From JAUSIF01 sp040901465 (GTDB lineage Bacteria > Pseudomonadota > Alphaproteobacteria > Rhizobiales > Xanthobacteraceae), in assembly GCA_040901465.1 (NCBI GenBank), contig JBBDYN010000028.1, positions 322,133-386,132 on the forward strand: 64,000 bases of DNA, given 5' to 3'. The notes under the pieces were generated by a model. That model had not been told where the DNA came from, did not search any database, and saw only the letters and a list, made by a program, of their open reading frames with translations. The translations under genes were made by a program, and so were the position numbers. Numbering within the stretch: the stretch's first letter is position 1; each line of letters starts with the position of its first letter. Below are positions 8,845-17,674 of the stretch, piece by piece.

Positions 8845-9840
8845 CTAACCCTTGCGGTTGAGCCGCGCCACGAGCGCGTCATAGAGCGAATTCTCGTTCG
8901 CGAACACGAATTCGGGCGAGGCCACCATCACGGTCTCCGCCCCCGCCTCGCGCAGGAAGATCGCAAGCCCGTGCACGCTCTCCGGCGGGCAGAGCAACGT
9001 CAGCATCCCGGACGAGGTCGGTCCGCCGAGCGGCGCCAGCACCCCGAACCTGCCGCTGGCCTCGGCGACGAGCTCCGCGTCGGCGGCTTTGAAACGGGTG
9101 CGCACCTCGCGCATCGTGCGCGCGCGCCGCTCCGCGGCCACGCGGTCGAGCAACGCGCGGGCGGCCGCGCGCTCGTCGTCGCCCCAGTACGCCGCGAGCG
9201 AGGCCACGAGATTCGCCTGCGAGCGCAGCATGATCCCGTCGTCGATGACTTTCAGCCCGTTTGCGGCGAGTGTCGCGCCTGACGTGGTGATGTCGACGAT
9301 CAGTTCCGCGGCGCCCGTCGCCGGCGCGCCTTCGGTGGCGCCCAGGCTTTCCACGATGCGGTAATCGGCGATGCCGTGCCGCGCGAAGAACGTGCGCGTC
9401 AGATTCACGTATTTGGTCGCGACCCGCATGCGCCGGTCGTGCTTGGCGTGAAACGCCGTCGCCACGTCATCGAGGTCGTGCATGGTGCGCACGTCGATCC
9501 ATGCCTGTGGCACGGCGACCACGACGTTCGCCTGGCCGAAGCCGAGTCCGTCGATGAGCAACACACGCTGATCTGCGTCCGCGATCATTTCCCGCACCAG
9601 ATCCTCGCCGGTGACGCCCAAGTGAATTGTCCCTTGCGCGAGGTTGTTCGTGATTTCGGCCGCCGACAAATATGCGACTTCGACGCCCGGCAATTCGGAA
9701 ATCGTGCCGCGATAATCGCGCCCGCCGCGCGGCTGCACGAGCGACATGCCCGCGCGTCCGAAGAACGCGTGCGCGTTTTCCATCAGCCGCCCCTTGGACG
9801 GAACGCCCAACAGAAGCGTTTTGACCGGGAGGGTGCTCAT
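8845..9840 (-). CDS. hisG: ATP phosphoribosyltransferase
   Basis: This enzyme carries out the first step of histidine synthesis, ATP + PRPP to phosphoribosyl-ATP. The 331-residue protein has VPSKGRL near the start, VAYLSAAEI, GVTGEDL, DGLGFG and VDITTSGATL with the PRPP-binding region. The ATG at 9840 overlaps the hisZ stop as ATGA, implying coupled translation. It is about 100 residues longer than the short HisG form that depends on HisZ elsewhere, and close to the roughly 325-residue form of bradyrhizobia. The extra C-terminal part contains GGPTSSGMLTL. Confidence 0.95.
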   Translation of the reverse strand: MSTLPVKTLLLGVPSKGRLMENAHAFFGRAGMSLVQPRGGRDYRGTISELPGVEVAYLSAAEITNNLAQGTIHLGVTGEDLVREMIADADQRVLLIDGLGFGQANVVVAVPQAWIDVRTMHDLDDVATAFHAKHDRRMRVATKYVNLTRTFFARHGIADYRIVESLGATEGAPATGAAELIVDITTSGATLAANGLKVIDDGIMLRSQANLVASLAAYWGDDERAAARALLDRVAAERRARTMREVRTRFKAADAELVAEASGRFGVLAPLGGPTSSGMLTLLCPPESVHGLAIFLREAGAETVMVASPEFVFANENSLYDALVARLNRKG

Positions 9841-10976
9841 GCCACACCCCCCGCTTGTTCCAGCTCGCTGATCCACGCTGCAAAGCCCACCGCCGGCACC
9901 GGCTCGCTCGCGCCGAGCACCGTCAGCAATTGGTCGTAGCGGCCGCCGGCGGCGATCGGCCATTTCACCCGGCCGCCCGTGTCGTGCAGCTCGAACACCA
10001 TGCCGGTGTAGTAGTCGAGCGGCCGGCCGAACGCGCTCGCGAAGCGGATCGAGCGCACGTCGACGCCGCCGGCGGCGATGAAGCCGGTGCGCTGCTCGAA
10101 AGTCTCGAGCGTGGCCTCGAGATCGAGCTTGGCTTCGGCGGCGAGCGCGCGCAGCGCCGCGAGTGCCTCGTCCGGATCGCCTTCGATGTCGAGATAGCGC
10201 TCGAGCACCGCCGAGGTCTCCGGCGCAAGGCCGCTGGTGGCGCCGAGCGAAGCCTGTTCGAGAAATCGCTCGGCGATTTCCGCGACCGTGCGCCCGCCGA
10301 CAGTGGAAATGCCTGCGATCGATAGCAGATCGGTGACGAACGCCCGCGCCGCCGCCGGGTCGGAGCCCTGCAAGGCCGCGAGCACGCCCGCCTGCTCAAG
10401 CCCTGCGCTTGGCCCGCTTTTGAGCGTCGAAAGGTCCGCCTCCAGCGTCCCCGTGCGATTGAAATCCTTCAAGAGCCGCCGCTGCCACACCGGCGGCAGA
10501 TTGAGCGCCGCGATCAGCGCCGAGAACAGGCTCACGTCGCCCATGCGGATCGTCGGCGCGGCGCAGCCATAGTGCTTGGCGGATTCCAGCGCGAGCGCGA
10601 CGCATTCCGCGTCCGCAGCCGCGCGGTCCACGCGGCCGAGCGACTCGATCCCGGCCTGCAGATATTCGCCGGAGCCGCCGCCCTGGTCGCGGAACACCGG
10701 GCCGAGATAGCAATAACCCGCCGGTGCCGCGCCGCCGTTTGCAATGTGCGCGAGGCAAACCGGAATCGTGAGATCAGGCCGCAGGCACAGTTCCTCGCCC
10801 GCGGCGTTCTCGGTGAGAAACAGGCGGTGGGCGAGCTCCTCGCCGGAGAGCTCGAAGAACGCGTCCGCCGGCTGCAGCACCGGCGGCTCCACGCGCAAAT
10901 ATCCGGCGCGCTCGTAGAGGTCTACGAGCCCGTTCGCGCGGCCGTTGCGCGCTCGCAGGTCGGAAGCGCCGGTCAT
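9837..10976 (-). CDS. hisZ: ATP phosphoribosyltransferase regulatory subunit HisZ
   Basis: The 379-residue protein is a HisRS paralogue that lacks tRNA charging and supports or regulates HisG in a hetero-octamer. It keeps class II synthetase-like stretches such as LRPDLTIPVC (motif 2 region), a FRDQGG loop and the C-terminal RPLDYYTGMVFE and AAGGRYDQLL segments. It follows hisS on the same strand after 222 bases that carry a palindromic repeat, and overlaps hisG by four bases. Confidence 0.92.
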   Translation of the reverse strand: MTGASDLRARNGRANGLVDLYERAGYLRVEPPVLQPADAFFELSGEELAHRLFLTENAAGEELCLRPDLTIPVCLAHIANGGAAPAGYCYLGPVFRDQGGGSGEYLQAGIESLGRVDRAAADAECVALALESAKHYGCAAPTIRMGDVSLFSALIAALNLPPVWQRRLLKDFNRTGTLEADLSTLKSGPSAGLEQAGVLAALQGSDPAAARAFVTDLLSIAGISTVGGRTVAEIAERFLEQASLGATSGLAPETSAVLERYLDIEGDPDEALAALRALAAEAKLDLEATLETFEQRTGFIAAGGVDVRSIRFASAFGRPLDYYTGMVFELHDTGGRVKWPIAAGGRYDQLLTVLGASEPVPAVGFAAWISELEQAGGVA

Positions 10977-11074
10977 CGGATTCTGGTCCTAGTTGCGCGG
11001 CCTTTTAGCAGGGCCGAACGCCGCCCGCCATGCCGATCCGACAAGGCGCAAACAATCAGATTCTCCGCCAAGTT

Positions 11075-11162
11075 CGTCATGGCTGGGCTTGTCCCGGCCA
11101 TCCACGTCTTAGACTCGCCTCGCGCAAAGACGTGGATGCCCGGCACAGGACCGGGCATGACG
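11075..11162. repeat. Palindromic repeat, copy B (family 1)
   Basis: The outer arms CGTCATGGC and GCATGACG enclose inner arms CCACGTCTT (11102-11110) and AAGACGTGG (11127-11135). It sits in the 222-base gap between hisS and hisZ. It may attenuate read-through or stabilise the upstream mRNA. Confidence 0.8.
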
Positions 11163-11198
11163 AGTTCTATCCTACCGGTTTGCCCTTGGCCGCGCGGC

Positions 11199-12836
11199 CT
11201 ACTTGATCCCGTGCCGCAGCAGCACCCTGTGTACCGCGTCCACGAATTCGCTCTCCGGCACGGAAAACTGCGCCGGCCGCCCTTCGCGCCATTCCTTGTT
11301 CGAGGAAATTTCTTCCGCCGCCTTGGCGCCGAGGATCAGGTCCTTGATCTGCACTTCGCCTTTCGCCTTCTCGTCAGGTCCCTGGATGATGACGCACGGC
11401 GAATTGCGCTTGTCGGCGTATTTCAGTTGCGGGCCCATCTTGCCGGGGCCGAGATAGAGCTCGGCGCGGATGCCTGCGTCGCGCAGCTGCTTCACCATTT
11501 TCTGGTAGTCGGCGATGCGGCCTTGATCGAACACGGTGACGACCACCGGGCCTACCTCGGCTTTCGTGTCGATCTTGCCGAGGTGCTGCAGCGCCGCCAT
11601 GAGCCGCGAGACGCCGATGGAAAATCCCGTCGCCGGCACCGGCTCGCCGCGGAAACGCGCGACCAATCCGTCATAGCGCCCGCCGCCCCCGACCGAGCCG
11701 AAGCGCACGGGATTTCCTTTTTCGTCCTTTACTTCGAATGTGAGCTCGGCCTCGTAGACCGGGCCGGTGTAGTACTCGAGCCCGCGCACAACCGATGAGC
11801 TTATTTGAAATCGTTTCGATCCATAGCCGGCAGCGCGAACAAGTGAGCTCATCGCAGACAGTTCTTGTAATCCCTCTTGGCCAATGCGGCTGTTCGACAG
11901 AAGATTGCTCCACTTTTTAATCAGCGCGGAGTTATCAAGATAAACATTTCCGCCCTCAAATCGTTGATTCTTGTCCGGCTCCAAATATTGAATTTCGTCA
12001 TCAGACAAGTGGCTGCGAGGCTGCCCGACTGGCCTCCAAACGGGCATCAATGTATCCGATCCGGGCAATATTTTCGTCTCTTGATAATGAAGTGGCGCAG
12101 CAAACCACACGAGCGATTCAATTTTTTCAGAACTGAGCCCCGCGCCCCCTGTGAAATCGCCGCTCTCGTCCTTCCTGCCAGGTCCCAACAGAGCACGCAC
12201 GCCCCCGATTCCAAGGCGATCAAGCTTGTCGATTGCCCGCAACACCGTTAGACGCTTTCCAGCGTTCTCTGCACCGCCAAGCCCAATCGACTCCATCACC
12301 CCGTCAAGCACCTTCCGATTGTTCACCTTGATCACGTAATCGCCGCGCTTGATCCCGAGCGCTTCCAGCGTATCCGCCGCGAGCATGCACATCTCGGCGT
12401 CCGCGGCGACCGACGCCGCGCCCACCGTGTCCGCGTCGAATTGCATGAACTGGCGATAGCGTCCCGGCCCCGGCTTCTCGTTGCGAAACACCCAGCCCTC
12501 GCGATAGCTGCGATAGGGCTTCGGCAGTCGGTCGAAATTCTCCGCGACGTAACGCGCTAGCGGCGCCGTCAGGTCGTAGCGCAGCGAGAGCCACTGCTCG
12601 TCGTCGTCCTGGAACGAAAAAACGCCTTCGTTCGGCCGGTCCTGGTCGGGCAGGAACTTGCCGAGCGCCTCCGTGTATTCGATCGCCGGCGTCTCCACCG
12701 CCTCGAACCCGTAGCGCTCGAACACCGCGCGGATTTTTTCCAGCATCGCGCGCGTGGCGGCGAGCTCCGCGGGCCCGCGGTCGGCGAGCCCCCGCGGCAG
12801 CCGCGGCTTGATCTTGCTCTTGGAATCTTTGCTCAT
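11199..12836 (-). CDS. hisS: Histidyl-tRNA synthetase
   Basis: The 545-residue class II synthetase has LRYDLTAPLARYVAEN (motif 1/2 region), FRNEKPGPGRYRQF (motif 2 loop, the alphaproteobacterial version), VVRGLEYYTGPVYEAE (histidine-binding HisA-type motif) and GGGGRYDGL with GFSIGVSRL (motif 3). A C-terminal anticodon-binding domain begins near VVVTVFD. The region from about 12320 down to 11790 (residues about 172-348) is much less G+C-rich than either flank yet fully in frame. The start is the ATG at 12836 and no clear Shine-Dalgarno was found. Confidence 0.94.
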   Translation of the reverse strand: MSKDSKSKIKPRLPRGLADRGPAELAATRAMLEKIRAVFERYGFEAVETPAIEYTEALGKFLPDQDRPNEGVFSFQDDDEQWLSLRYDLTAPLARYVAENFDRLPKPYRSYREGWVFRNEKPGPGRYRQFMQFDADTVGAASVAADAEMCMLAADTLEALGIKRGDYVIKVNNRKVLDGVMESIGLGGAENAGKRLTVLRAIDKLDRLGIGGVRALLGPGRKDESGDFTGGAGLSSEKIESLVWFAAPLHYQETKILPGSDTLMPVWRPVGQPRSHLSDDEIQYLEPDKNQRFEGGNVYLDNSALIKKWSNLLSNSRIGQEGLQELSAMSSLVRAAGYGSKRFQISSSVVRGLEYYTGPVYEAELTFEVKDEKGNPVRFGSVGGGGRYDGLVARFRGEPVPATGFSIGVSRLMAALQHLGKIDTKAEVGPVVVTVFDQGRIADYQKMVKQLRDAGIRAELYLGPGKMGPQLKYADKRNSPCVIIQGPDEKAKGEVQIKDLILGAKAAEEISSNKEWREGRPAQFSVPESEFVDAVHRVLLRHGIK

Positions 12837-12893
12837 GTCGCGGCGGGTCTAGACGAGGGCAGGGAAGGCGGCAAGCGCGCCATGCACGAAGAT

Positions 12894-13032
12894 GTCATCC
12901 CGGCCGAGCGCGCCCGCGACGGCGGGCGAGCGAGAGCCGGGATCCAGGAACACCGTACGTGCAAAATCTCGTCCACAGTGTTCCTGGATCCCGGGTCTCG
13001 CGACGCGTTCCGCGTCGCTCGCCCAGGATGAC
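12894..13032. repeat. Palindromic repeat, copy C (family 1)
   Basis: The outer ends are GTCATCCCGG and CCAGGATGAC. Strong inner arms GGGATCCAGGAACAC (12939-12953) and GTGTTCCTGGATCCC (12978-12992) are exact complements. It lies between the start of hisS and the end of the response regulator gene on the same strand, so it is in the 5' region of hisS. Confidence 0.85.
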
Positions 13033-13070
13033 AGGGAAAGGCTTGCCCAAGGCTCGGCTAGGGAAGCATC

Positions 13071-14471
13071 TCAGGCCGTCCCGCGCCCCTGCGACCACGT
13101 CTGCCGCTTGCGATAGATCGTGGACGGGCTGATCTCAAGCGCCGACGCCGCCTTGAGCGTATTGCCGTCGAAGGCGGCGAGCGCCTGCTCGATGATGCGC
13201 TGCTCCTGCCGCCAGAACGGATCGATGGACGGGCTGTCCATGCGGGGCGCCGGCCCGGTGTCGCGTGCCGCCTCGTGCGCGGACGAGAGCGCCAGCATCT
13301 CCGCGCTCACCACTTCTCCGTCGTGCAGCACCACCACGCGCCGAATCACGTTTTGCAGTTCGCGCACATTGCCCGGCCACGCATGCGCCTTGAGCGCGGC
13401 CTCGGCATCGGCGGAAAATCCGCGGAAGTGCCGGCCTTCCTCCTCGGCGCAGCGCGCGAGGAAAATCCGTGCGAGCAGCGCCACGTCGCCCGCGCGCTCG
13501 CGCAGCGCCGGAAGGTGCAGAGGCAATACGTGCAGGCGGTAAAATAGATCCTCGCGGAACCGCCCCGCCTCGATTTCACGCGCCGGCTCGCGGTTGGTGG
13601 CGCAGACGAAGCGCACGTCCACGTGCCTGAGCCGCGTGTCGCCGACACGCCGCACCGTGCCCGTCTGCGCGAAGCGAAGGAGCTTCGCCTGCAGCGCGAG
13701 GTCCATCTCGCAAATTTCGTCGAGGAACAGCGTGCCGCCGTGCGCGAGCTCCGCCGCGCCCGGCCGCTCCTCGTACGCGCCGGTGAAGGCGCCCTTTACG
13801 TGACCGAAGACTTCGCTCTCCATCAGCTCCTTCGGGATCGCGCTGCAATTGATAGCGATGAAGGGCGCCTGCGCGCGGCCCGAACAGGCGTGGATCGCCT
13901 CGGCGCACACTTCTTTACCCGTTCCGCTTTCACCGGTGACGAACACCGGCGCCTTCGACGGCGCGATGCGCTTGATCTGCTCGTAAAGCGCGCGCATGGC
14001 GGGCGAGCCGCCGATGAAATGTTGAAATCCTGCTTCGCCGATTTCCAACTCCGGCGCGGGTCCGGGCACGATGCTTGGCGAGGGCTCTGTGAGCCGGCCG
14101 AGCAAACGGCGCGCGAGTTCTGCCGGCTGATAGGGCTTCACCAGGAAATCGTCGGCGCCCGCGCGCATTGCCTCGACCGCGCTCGAGACCGAGCCCCGGC
14201 CGCTCGTGGCCACGATCGGGCCGGCGAGCCCGGCGCGGCGCAATGCCGCGATCGTGTCCGCGGCAGCGGCAAGGTCGAGGGAAACCGCGGCCCCCGCGAA
14301 CGTCATTCCGCGCAGAAGCGCCTCGGCCTCGGCAAGGTCCGCCGTCTCGCGCACGATCACTTCGTGCGAGACCGACGAATTCATCGCCGCCGCAAGCAGG
14401 CGGCGAGCGACCGGATCATCGTCGACGACAAGAACGCGTACGGGCTCTGGCGAGCCTCTTGTACCAACCAT
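13071..14471 (-). CDS. Sigma-54-dependent response regulator (NtrC family)
   Basis: The 466-residue protein has three parts. The receiver domain (about 10-125) carries VVDDDP and a probable phospho-acceptor in SLDL. The AAA+ domain (about 150-390) has Walker A GESGTGKE, the sigma-54 contact loop GAFTGA, a Walker B region TLFLDEI and the GNVRELQNV sensor. A Fis-type helix-turn-helix at the C-terminus includes NTLKAASALEISPSTIYRK. It should activate RpoN promoters when phosphorylated. No histidine kinase is adjacent, so its partner and targets are unknown. It is divergent from the aminotransferase gene. Confidence 0.93.
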   Translation of the reverse strand: MVGTRGSPEPVRVLVVDDDPVARRLLAAAMNSSVSHEVIVRETADLAEAEALLRGMTFAGAAVSLDLAAAADTIAALRRAGLAGPIVATSGRGSVSSAVEAMRAGADDFLVKPYQPAELARRLLGRLTEPSPSIVPGPAPELEIGEAGFQHFIGGSPAMRALYEQIKRIAPSKAPVFVTGESGTGKEVCAEAIHACSGRAQAPFIAINCSAIPKELMESEVFGHVKGAFTGAYEERPGAAELAHGGTLFLDEICEMDLALQAKLLRFAQTGTVRRVGDTRLRHVDVRFVCATNREPAREIEAGRFREDLFYRLHVLPLHLPALRERAGDVALLARIFLARCAEEEGRHFRGFSADAEAALKAHAWPGNVRELQNVIRRVVVLHDGEVVSAEMLALSSAHEAARDTGPAPRMDSPSIDPFWRQEQRIIEQALAAFDGNTLKAASALEISPSTIYRKRQTWSQGRGTA

Positions 14472-14677
14472 GGCCGGGCGACCCCTCGACGCGGACTGGC
14501 AACAGGTGAGGGGCGCGGCTCCGGCGCCCCAGAGCCCGGATCATGGCCCACCAGGGTAAACAAACCTTTTATTCGGCAGACACTTAAGACGCGCATGACG
14601 GAACTGTGCGTGGACCGATTGTGACGCCGCCGCCGCCTGTTAGGCTGCACAGGAATTTTCCCGGGGGATGACTTCAC

Positions 14678-16030
14678 ATGTCGCGCGCCGAGACCACGCT
14701 GCGAGACTTCGACGTGCTCGCACCCAACGATCTCGACGCCTATTGGCTGCCGTTCACGCCGAACCGCGCCTTCAAGAAGCGCCCGCGCCTCGTCGTGCGC
14801 GCGAAGGACATGCACTATTACAAGCCCGACGGCCGCGCCGTGCTCGACGGCGCCGCCGGCATGTGGTGCTGCAACGCCGGCCACGCGCGCGAGCCGATCG
14901 TCAAGGCGATCCAGCGCGCCGCAGCCGAGCTCGACTACGCGCCGCCCTTTCAGTTTGCGCACCCGCAGGCGTTCACGCTCGCAACCCGTATCGCCGCGCT
15001 CGCGCCCGGCGACCTCGACCACGTCTTCTTCTGCAATTCAGGTTCCGAGGCGGTCGACACGGCGCTCAAGATCGCGCTCGCCTATCACAACGCACGCGGG
15101 GAGGGCGGCCGCACGCGCCTGATCGGCCGCGAGCGCGGCTACCATGGCGCCGGCTTCGGCGGCATTTCCGTCGGCGGCATCGTCAGCAACCGCAGGCAGT
15201 TCGGCAACATGCTGACGGGCGTCGACCACCTGCCACACACCTATGATCGCGAGAAGCAGGCGTTCTCCAAGGGCGAGCCCGCGTGGGGCGCGCATTTGGC
15301 CGACGAATTGGAGCGCATCGTCGCGCTGCACGACGCGTCCACGGTCGCGGCGGTGATCGTCGAGCCGATGGCTGGCTCCACTGGCGTCCTGCCCGCGCCC
15401 AAAGGCTATCTCGAGCGCCTGCGCGCGATCTGCGACAAATACGGCCTGCTCTTGATCTTCGACGAGGTGATCACGGGCTACGGCCGGCTCGGCTTCGCTT
15501 TCGCCGCCGAACGCTACGGCGTCGTGCCGGACATGATCACCTTCGCCAAGGGCGTCACCTCCGGCACGGTTCCCATGGGCGGCACGATCGTGCGGAGGGG
15601 CATCCATGACGCCTTCATGCGCGGGCCCGAGCATGTCATCGAATTGTTCCACGGCTATACCTATTCCGCGCACCCGCTTGCGGTCGCCGCCGGCCTCGCC
15701 ACCCTCGACCTCTATCGCGACGAGAACCTGTTTGAGCGCGCCCGCAAGCTGGAACCGAAATGGGCCGACGCCGCCATGGGCCTGAAGGGCCTGCCCGGCG
15801 TTCTCGATATCCGCACGATCGGCCTCACCTGCGGCATCGATCTCGCCTCGCGCCCCGATGCCTTCGGCAAGCGAGCCTATGAGGCCATGGAGCACGCCTT
15901 CCACGAGGAAGACGTGATGATCCGCTCGCTCGGCGAGACGCTCGTACTGACGCCGCCCTTGGTGATCTCCGAGCAGCAGATCGGCCAGCTCTTCGACAAG
16001 GTCGCCGGCCTGATCCGCGCCACAGCCTGA
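14678..16030 (+). CDS. Omega-amino acid:pyruvate aminotransferase (class III)
   Basis: The 450-residue PLP enzyme is predicted to transfer the amino group of beta-alanine or another omega-amino acid to pyruvate. Visible features are FFCNSGSEAVDTALK (phosphate-binding), ERGYHG, VEPMAGSTGV, LLIFDEVITGYGRLG with the PLP Asp, and TFAKGVTSG with the Schiff-base Lys. The N-terminal DLDAYWLPFTPNRAFK segment is typical of the beta-alanine:pyruvate transaminase branch. A GGGGGA lies about ten bases before the ATG. A palindromic repeat follows the stop codon. Confidence 0.9.
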   Translation: MSRAETTLRDFDVLAPNDLDAYWLPFTPNRAFKKRPRLVVRAKDMHYYKPDGRAVLDGAAGMWCCNAGHAREPIVKAIQRAAAELDYAPPFQFAHPQAFTLATRIAALAPGDLDHVFFCNSGSEAVDTALKIALAYHNARGEGGRTRLIGRERGYHGAGFGGISVGGIVSNRRQFGNMLTGVDHLPHTYDREKQAFSKGEPAWGAHLADELERIVALHDASTVAAVIVEPMAGSTGVLPAPKGYLERLRAICDKYGLLLIFDEVITGYGRLGFAFAAERYGVVPDMITFAKGVTSGTVPMGGTIVRRGIHDAFMRGPEHVIELFHGYTYSAHPLAVAAGLATLDLYRDENLFERARKLEPKWADAAMGLKGLPGVLDIRTIGLTCGIDLASRPDAFGKRAYEAMEHAFHEEDVMIRSLGETLVLTPPLVISEQQIGQLFDKVAGLIRATA

Positions 16031-16039
16031 ACCAACCTT

Positions 16040-16114
16040 GTCATCACTGGGCCGCGCAGCATCGACCGCTCTCGCGCTACGCGCGTTCGGGGGACGCTGT
16101 GGCCCGGTGATGAC
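16040..16114. repeat. Palindromic repeat, copy D (family 1)
   Basis: The ends GTCATCACTGGGCC and GGCCCGGTGATGAC are near-perfect complements and enclose a shorter, decayed centre. It lies ten bases after the aminotransferase stop codon and could serve as its transcript end. Confidence 0.75.
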
Positions 16115-16258
16115 CGTGGGAAACATTCAAACTGGGATACCGCCAAATATTTTTGTCTGCTTCCGCCCGAATCCCGCTCCCGCTATGGTGGGCGCGGGCG
16201 ATTCGTGAGACTCTGGGCCGGGAAGTAGGGCGTCGCGGGGTCGCGCCGCCTGACGCGG

Positions 16259-17614
16259 ATGGGCATGTTCGGCTACGGTTCTTTATTCGTCGCGGCGTGC
16301 ATGACGCTGATCGCGGCCTCCGTCGCCGCCGTGCTCCATCTTGCCCTGGAAATGACCCGCGTCGAGGCGAGCCTGATTGCGCTCGCGCTCCTGTTCGCCC
16401 TGATGACGCTTGAGGTTTCGGCGGCGCGCCGCCGCGATCGCGCCGATTTTGCCGATCGCTTCGAGGGGCTCGCCCGCGCCGCCGCCGAGATCGCCCGCGA
16501 AGTCGGAGAATTGCGCCACCGCGTCGTCGCGCTGGAAAATGCGCCCATTCCCGATGCGCGCAAGGCCACCGAGCCTCTCGCCCGCGAGATCGGCGCGCTC
16601 GCCGAGCTGGTCGAGGATGTTGCCCAGTCGGTGGCCGTGCACGATGCCTTGCTCGCCGCTCGCGTGCAAGATGTGCCCGCACCGGTGCCTGCCGTGCCCG
16701 CCGATTTGACCGAGCCGCCGGCTGCCCGCGCGGTGCTCGCCAACGGACCCTTCGGCGGAAAGAGCGAGGACGAGATCAAGACGCTCGTACGGGACGCGAT
16801 CGAATCCGGGCGGATCGAGCTTTATCTTCAGCCGGTCGTGACGCTGCCCCAGCGCAAGGTGCGCTATTACGAAGCGCTCTCGCGCATGCGGCTTGCCGAC
16901 GACGTGATCGTCGAGGCAGCGCGGTTTTTTCCCGCGGCGCGCGCGGCCGGGCTGCTCCCGAAGATCGACGAGCGGCTCGTGCACAGTTGCGTGCAGATCG
17001 TGCGCCGGCTCGCCGCCAAGAGTCGCGAAGTCGGGCTCTTTCTCAACATCGCCCCGGAGACGCTCGGTGATCGCGCCGCTTTCGGCGAGATCCTCGGCTA
17101 CCTCGATGCCAATCGTGCGCTCGCGCCTTCGCTTGTTCTTGAAATTCCGCAAAGAGCCTATCGCGCGCTCGGCGTGACCGAGCAGACCAACATGTCGCTT
17201 CTCGCAGAACGCGGTTTTCGCTTTTCGCTGGACCGGATCGAGGACTTTCGCATCGATGCGCGCGGACTCGCCGACCGCGGCATTCGCTTCATCAAAGTGC
17301 CGGCCGAGCTCATGCTGAGTCACGAGCAGAACGGCTCCGGCCACATTCATCCCGCCGATCTCTCGGACTTGCTGAGCCGCTACGGCATCGAGCTCGTTGC
17401 CGACCGCATCGAGAGCGAAAACATCGTGGTCGATCTGCTCGATTTCGATGTGCGTTTCGGCCAGGGTTTCCTGTTCGCACAGCCGCGCCCGGTGCGCGCC
17501 GAAGTCCTGCACGGCGAACGCACGATCCCGCAGGCCGGCGAGACCGCCGTTGCCGCCGTTGCCGCCGCTCCCGCGAAGCCGGTCAATCCCGCCCGCACCG
17601 TCCGCCGCGCGTGA
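16259..17614 (+). CDS. Membrane-anchored EAL-domain protein, probably catalytically degenerate
   Basis: The 451-residue protein has two N-terminal membrane helices (about 5-55), a coiled-coil linker (about 60-130) and a C-terminal EAL domain from about residue 170. Some c-di-GMP phosphodiesterase residues survive: YYEALSR (EAL), LFLNIAPE (Asn), LVLEIP (Glu), IKVPAEL (Lys) and FGQGFLF (QG). Others are changed. The DDFGTG loop reads LDRIEDF, so the second metal-binding Asp is Arg and the GTG is gone, and AEGVE reads ADRIE. It more likely binds or senses c-di-GMP, or acts structurally, than hydrolyses it. A cellulose synthase with a PilZ-like region lies 13 kb away. The ATG at 16265 is an alternative start. 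Confidence 0.85.
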   Translation: MGMFGYGSLFVAACMTLIAASVAAVLHLALEMTRVEASLIALALLFALMTLEVSAARRRDRADFADRFEGLARAAAEIAREVGELRHRVVALENAPIPDARKATEPLAREIGALAELVEDVAQSVAVHDALLAARVQDVPAPVPAVPADLTEPPAARAVLANGPFGGKSEDEIKTLVRDAIESGRIELYLQPVVTLPQRKVRYYEALSRMRLADDVIVEAARFFPAARAAGLLPKIDERLVHSCVQIVRRLAAKSREVGLFLNIAPETLGDRAAFGEILGYLDANRALAPSLVLEIPQRAYRALGVTEQTNMSLLAERGFRFSLDRIEDFRIDARGLADRGIRFIKVPAELMLSHEQNGSGHIHPADLSDLLSRYGIELVADRIESENIVVDLLDFDVRFGQGFLFAQPRPVRAEVLHGERTIPQAGETAVAAVAAAPAKPVNPARTVRRA

Positions 17615-17674
17615 CGTCTTCCCCACTTGAGCAATCGCGCCGGACGTGCGAGTCCCGCGCGGCCGAGTAGATCC

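Noticed and set aside
10572..11798. A 408-codon plus-strand frame spanning hisZ and hisS
   Set aside because: It is antisense to two clear histidine genes and crosses a palindromic repeat between them.
11790..12320. The low-G+C block of hisS as an inserted foreign gene or intron
   Set aside because: The frame is continuous and the residues fall within normal HisRS domain order, so it is not an insertion of separate DNA.
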